A DNA stretch of 15,864 bases from BQJU01 sp964015035 (GTDB lineage Bacteria; Bacteroidota; Bacteroidia; Chitinophagales; Saprospiraceae), in the NCBI GenBank assembly GCA_964015035.1, contig CAXHCA010000153.1, forward strand, positions 1 to 15,864, read 5' to 3'. The notes below the pieces were generated by a model. The model searched no databases. It was given only the letters and a program-made list of their open reading frames with translations, and was not told the origin of the DNA. The first letter of the stretch is position 1. Each line of letters begins with the position of its first letter. Shown one piece after another: positions 13,222 to 15,864 of the stretch. Both the position numbers and the translations under genes were made by a program.

Positions 13222-15090
13222 ATGAAAAATTTACTCCCTTTACTTTTCCTTTTTCTCCCAGTCCTGATACTGGCGCAGGATTTTGCTCAAGACTCCGCCT
13301 GGGTGGTCGACAATTACGACAAAATCGAACAGTACATCCCAATGCGGGATGGCACCAAGTTATTTACTACCATTTATGTTCCAAAAGATCAAACGGAACC
13401 TCATCCCTTTTTACTTACTCGTACGCCTTATTCTTGTGCCCCTTACGGCGAAGGTCAGTACTCTGCCCGCCTTTGGAATAGGCAAGACCGTTACTACATG
13501 CACAAAAATTACATTCGCGTCTACCAAGATGTGAGAGGACGATGGATGAGCGAAGGCGAATTTATGGATGTCCGGCCGTTTAATCCGAACAAAAAAGGCA
13601 AGGAAACCGATGAAGCCAGCGATACCTACGATACCATCGAGTGGCTACTCAAAAATGTTCCCAACAACAATGGTCGGGTAGGGGTGAAAGGCACGTCTTA
13701 TCCTGGTTTCTACGCAACAATGGCTGCATTGAGTGGTCATCCTGCCTTGGTTGCTGTCAGCCCACAGGCCCCGGTTACCGATTGGTTTATCGGCGATGAC
13801 TTTCACCACAATGGTGCCTTCTTCCAAATGGATGGTTTTTCCTTTTATTCCTCTTTTGGAAAACCCCGCCCCAAACCAACTACGGTTAGGCCTACCCGTT
13901 TTCAATTTCCAACCCCCGACAATTATAAATTTTACCTGGAAGATGTAGGGCCAGTCAAAAATTTCAACAGCAAGTATTTAGGAGACAGTATCGCCTTCTG
14001 GAAAAATGTAATGGCTCACCCCAACTACGACGACTTCTGGAAATCCCGCAATCCACGCAATTTTGTCACCAATATCAAGCCAAATATACTGGTGGTGGGC
14101 GGTTTATTTGATGCGGAAGATTGTTTTGGTGCCTGGCGTTTGTACGAAGCCATTGAAGAAAAAAGCCCCAATGCCAACAACCGTTTGGTAATGGGTCCCT
14201 GGTATCATGGTCAGTGGTCAAGTCAGGATGGCAGCTATTTGGGACACATCCAATTTGGCGGCAATACCGCCTTCTGGTATCAAAATGAGATTGAAGTTCC
14301 TTTTTTCAACTATCACCTGTTGGGTGAAGGCGACATCTCTGATTTGGCAGAAGCCACCGTGTTTTTTACAGGAGAGAACCAATGGCACTTTTACGATCAA
14401 TGGCCACCCAAAGGGCAACAGGACCAAACCATTTATTTCCAACCAGATGGTGGCCTTACCTGGAAAAAACCGACGGCCAACGAAAGCTATTCCGAATATA
14501 TCAGCGACCCCAATAAACCTGTACCTTATACCGATGGGGTCCACCTGCGTCGCACCCGCGAGTACATGATAGACGATCAGCGTTTTGCCAGTCGCCGACC
14601 GGATGTATTGGTGTTTCAAACGGAGGTCTTGCAGGAAGACCTCACTCTGGCAGGTACTGTGATTGCAGATCTATTGGTGAGTATTACCGGTACGGATGCC
14701 GATTTTGTGGTAAAGGTGATCGATGTATTTCCCGATGATTTTGCTTATAAAAAAGCACATGATGACTATCCAATGGGGGGCTATCAGATGCTGGTGCGTG
14801 GGGAAATTATGAGAGGTCGCTTCCGCAATAGTTTCGAAAACCCAACTGCTTTCGTCCCCAATAAAGTAGAGCGTGTCAAATTTGAATTACCTGATGTCGC
14901 CCACACTTTTCGCAGGGGACACCGCCTGATGATCCAAATACAGAGTTCCTGGTTTCCACTGGTAGATCGCAACCCGCACCAATTTATCAATATTTATGAA
15001 GCGGAAGCTAAAGATTTTCAAAAAGCCACGATTAAAGTTTACCACGATCAAAAGAACAGTTCTGGCATTGTATTACCTGTATTGAAATAA
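13222..15090 (+). CDS. Secreted alpha-amino-acid ester hydrolase (CocE/NonD family)
   Basis: The 622-residue protein starts with a signal peptide (MKNLLPLLFLFLPVLILAQ) and should be exported. The alpha/beta-hydrolase domain has the nucleophile Ser159 in GTSYPGF, Asp297 in GGLFDAED and His329 in GPWYHGQW. The acidic cluster that in alpha-amino-acid ester hydrolases binds the substrate's free amino group is also present: D193 in IGDDFHHNGAF and E299-D300 in DAED, with spacing like that of the Xanthomonas enzyme as I recall it. The C-terminal jelly-roll domain of the X-Pro dipeptidyl-peptidase type follows (about 400-622). These enzymes hydrolyse or transfer alpha-amino acyl groups of esters and beta-lactams. 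The natural substrate is unknown; peptides or amino-acid esters are likely, and export of the products by the neighbouring LysE protein is only a guess. Confidence 0.93.
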   Translation: MKNLLPLLFLFLPVLILAQDFAQDSAWVVDNYDKIEQYIPMRDGTKLFTTIYVPKDQTEPHPFLLTRTPYSCAPYGEGQYSARLWNRQDRYYMHKNYIRVYQDVRGRWMSEGEFMDVRPFNPNKKGKETDEASDTYDTIEWLLKNVPNNNGRVGVKGTSYPGFYATMAALSGHPALVAVSPQAPVTDWFIGDDFHHNGAFFQMDGFSFYSSFGKPRPKPTTVRPTRFQFPTPDNYKFYLEDVGPVKNFNSKYLGDSIAFWKNVMAHPNYDDFWKSRNPRNFVTNIKPNILVVGGLFDAEDCFGAWRLYEAIEEKSPNANNRLVMGPWYHGQWSSQDGSYLGHIQFGGNTAFWYQNEIEVPFFNYHLLGEGDISDLAEATVFFTGENQWHFYDQWPPKGQQDQTIYFQPDGGLTWKKPTANESYSEYISDPNKPVPYTDGVHLRRTREYMIDDQRFASRRPDVLVFQTEVLQEDLTLAGTVIADLLVSITGTDADFVVKVIDVFPDDFAYKKAHDDYPMGGYQMLVRGEIMRGRFRNSFENPTAFVPNKVERVKFELPDVAHTFRRGHRLMIQIQSSWFPLVDRNPHQFINIYEAEAKDFQKATIKVYHDQKNSSGIVLPVLK

Positions 15091-15096
15091 AGAAAT

Positions 15097-15127
15097 AGGG
15101 GAATCGCGAAATAAAAGCCATTCCCCT
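15097..15127 (+). terminator. Hairpin after the ester hydrolase gene, possible terminator
   Basis: AGGGGAAT (15097-15104) and ATTCCCCT (15120-15127) form a perfect 8-bp stem with a 15-nt loop, 6 nt after the stop codon. No clear T-run follows, so termination is uncertain. Confidence 0.4.
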
Positions 15128-15195
15128 GTTCCATTTTCCATTGCGGAATTTTGCTGCAAAAAGAATAAAAACTAGCAACCTTCGTTTAATTTATA

Positions 15196-15203
15196 TAAAT
15201 TTG
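15196..15203 (+). promoter_or_regulatory. Candidate -7 element upstream of the small membrane protein
   Basis: TAAATTTG fits TAnnTTTG, about 145 nt before the ATG at 15349. No TTG is found at the usual distance, so this is a weak call. Confidence 0.3.
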
Positions 15204-15311
15204 TAAACCATCAGCGACTTCCCCCCACACGCCGATTAATATCTATGAACGTCATCCCAGAAAGCGTACTACCTTCCAAACATGGATAGGCTTTCTCAAT
15301 CACTTTCCCAG

Positions 15312-15339
15312 TTAGAAGTTGCTCATTATTAACTTCTAA
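15312..15339 (+). promoter_or_regulatory. Perfect 9-bp inverted repeat before a start codon
   Basis: TTAGAAGTT (15312-15320) and AACTTCTAA (15331-15339) are perfect inverted copies around a 10-nt loop and extend by a G-T and an A-T pair outward. The repeat ends 9 nt before the ATG at 15349, so it could be an operator or an mRNA hairpin limiting translation. Confidence 0.5.
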
Positions 15340-15348
15340 TTCAACAAC

Positions 15349-15666
15349 ATGTTATTAAAAATCATTATCGCAGTAGCCATCTTTTGGATGATTATTAATC
15401 TGCTTGCATTGATGCGCAGAGGCGTAAGTAATATTCAGGATGAAATCTTTGAGGCAACTCATCACTCTATCCGACAAGCGCGTCAACAACACCTGGGGTC
15501 AGATGAGGATTTTGCCAAAGAAGCTTCAAAAATTGAAGGTTTTTTTGGAGAACAAGCCTATGGCCGTCGGAACAAGATTCCAGAAACTCGCCATCGAGAA
15601 GTCAAAGCGGCCACTAAACGATTGCAAAAAGACCATAAAAAGGAAGAGAAAATGCGCCATGGCTAA
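15349..15666 (+). CDS. Unrecognised small single-pass membrane protein
   Basis: The 105-residue protein has one N-terminal membrane segment (about residues 3-22, LKIIIAVAIFWMIINLLALM), followed by RR, which suggests the tail stays in the cytoplasm. The rest is hydrophilic, rich in Lys, Arg, Glu and His, probably helical, and ends in a strongly basic stretch (AATKRLQKDHKKEEKMRHG). I do not recognise the family, although short membrane-anchored proteins with charged tails are common in Bacteroidota. A perfect inverted repeat stands just before the ATG. No neighbour suggests a role. Clean reading frame and composition make it likely real. Confidence 0.65.
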   Translation: MLLKIIIAVAIFWMIINLLALMRRGVSNIQDEIFEATHHSIRQARQQHLGSDEDFAKEASKIEGFFGEQAYGRRNKIPETRHREVKAATKRLQKDHKKEEKMRHG

Positions 15667-15809
15667 TCCTGCTGCTTTGCTATGTATCGGCAGAAAATTC
15701 ATCAAGGTTTTAATTCTATCCTCTTTTTAAGGACGTTTCCCCCTCAAGGGGTAATCATGCTGTAAAATGACTTCTGTGGTATAACCATTGGTCAGGATCA
15801 CCTCATTTT

Positions 15810-15864
15810 AGTGCTTGTTTGGAGGTGGTGCTTTAGCAGCGAAAATTGCAGATTTTGGGTTCTC
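15810..15864 (-). repeat. Second copy of the 1643-1744 repeat (inverted, cut by the window end)
   Basis: Positions 15810-15846 match the reverse complement of 1708-1744 at 34 of 37 positions, including the shared core GGAGGTGGTGCTTTAGCA. After that the two copies diverge. The far arm lies beyond the window. Confidence 0.75.

Noticed and set aside
15727..15801. Minus-strand 24-codon frame (VILTNGYTTEVILQHDYPLRGKRP) ending at 15727
   Set aside because: It looks protein-like and abuts the second repeat copy, so it may be a gene tail. It is too short, has a stop just upstream (15808-15810), and I do not recognise it.

Overview
The window reads as a chromosomal stretch of a Bacteroidota bacterium, most likely of the Saprospiraceae/Flavobacteriia type. 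Supporting evidence: gliding genes gldD and gldE behind mutY and ssb, the tgt-lptG pair, several promoters of the Bacteroidota form (TTG, about 20 nt, TAnnTTTG), and genes without clear Shine-Dalgarno sequences. Positions 8-40 are not biological: they match the Illumina Nextera/Tn5 read-1 adapter, so the left edge is probably a contig end with untrimmed adapter.

Layout. 41-1643 (+): the tail of a gene that may be a uroporphyrinogen-III methyltransferase, then precorrin-2 dehydrogenase (siroheme synthesis) and CysH (sulfonucleotide reductase), together an assimilatory sulfate/siroheme group. 1643-2000: a 102-nt element with 20-nt inverted ends, next to a probable broken gene for a secreted protein. 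2134-2711 (+): the most striking locus, a tRNA gene with anticodon CAT split in its anticodon loop by a 416-nt group I self-splicing intron, with its own promoter and terminator. 2877-5285 (-): a WecA/MraY-type transferase, fluoride channel CrcB and tryptophan 2,3-dioxygenase. 5454-9166 (-): mutY-ssb-gldE-gldD, joining DNA repair/replication to gliding/type IX secretion. 9274-9816 (-): an ECF sigma factor with its own promoter, downstream of a 345-nt AT-rich spacer. 10168-12461 (-): tgt and lptG. 12554-15090 (+): a LysE-type exporter and a secreted alpha-amino-acid ester hydrolase. 15349-15666 (+): an unrecognised small membrane protein. 15810-15864: the start of a second, inverted copy of the repeat seen at 1643-1744.

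Most protein genes are ordinary conserved housekeeping genes. The noteworthy items are the intron-split tRNA with an ill-fitting 5' splice helix, the dispersed repeat and adjacent broken gene, the lost zinc ligands in Tgt, the altered substrate loop in CysH, and a terminator-like hairpin directly before the TTG start of gldE.
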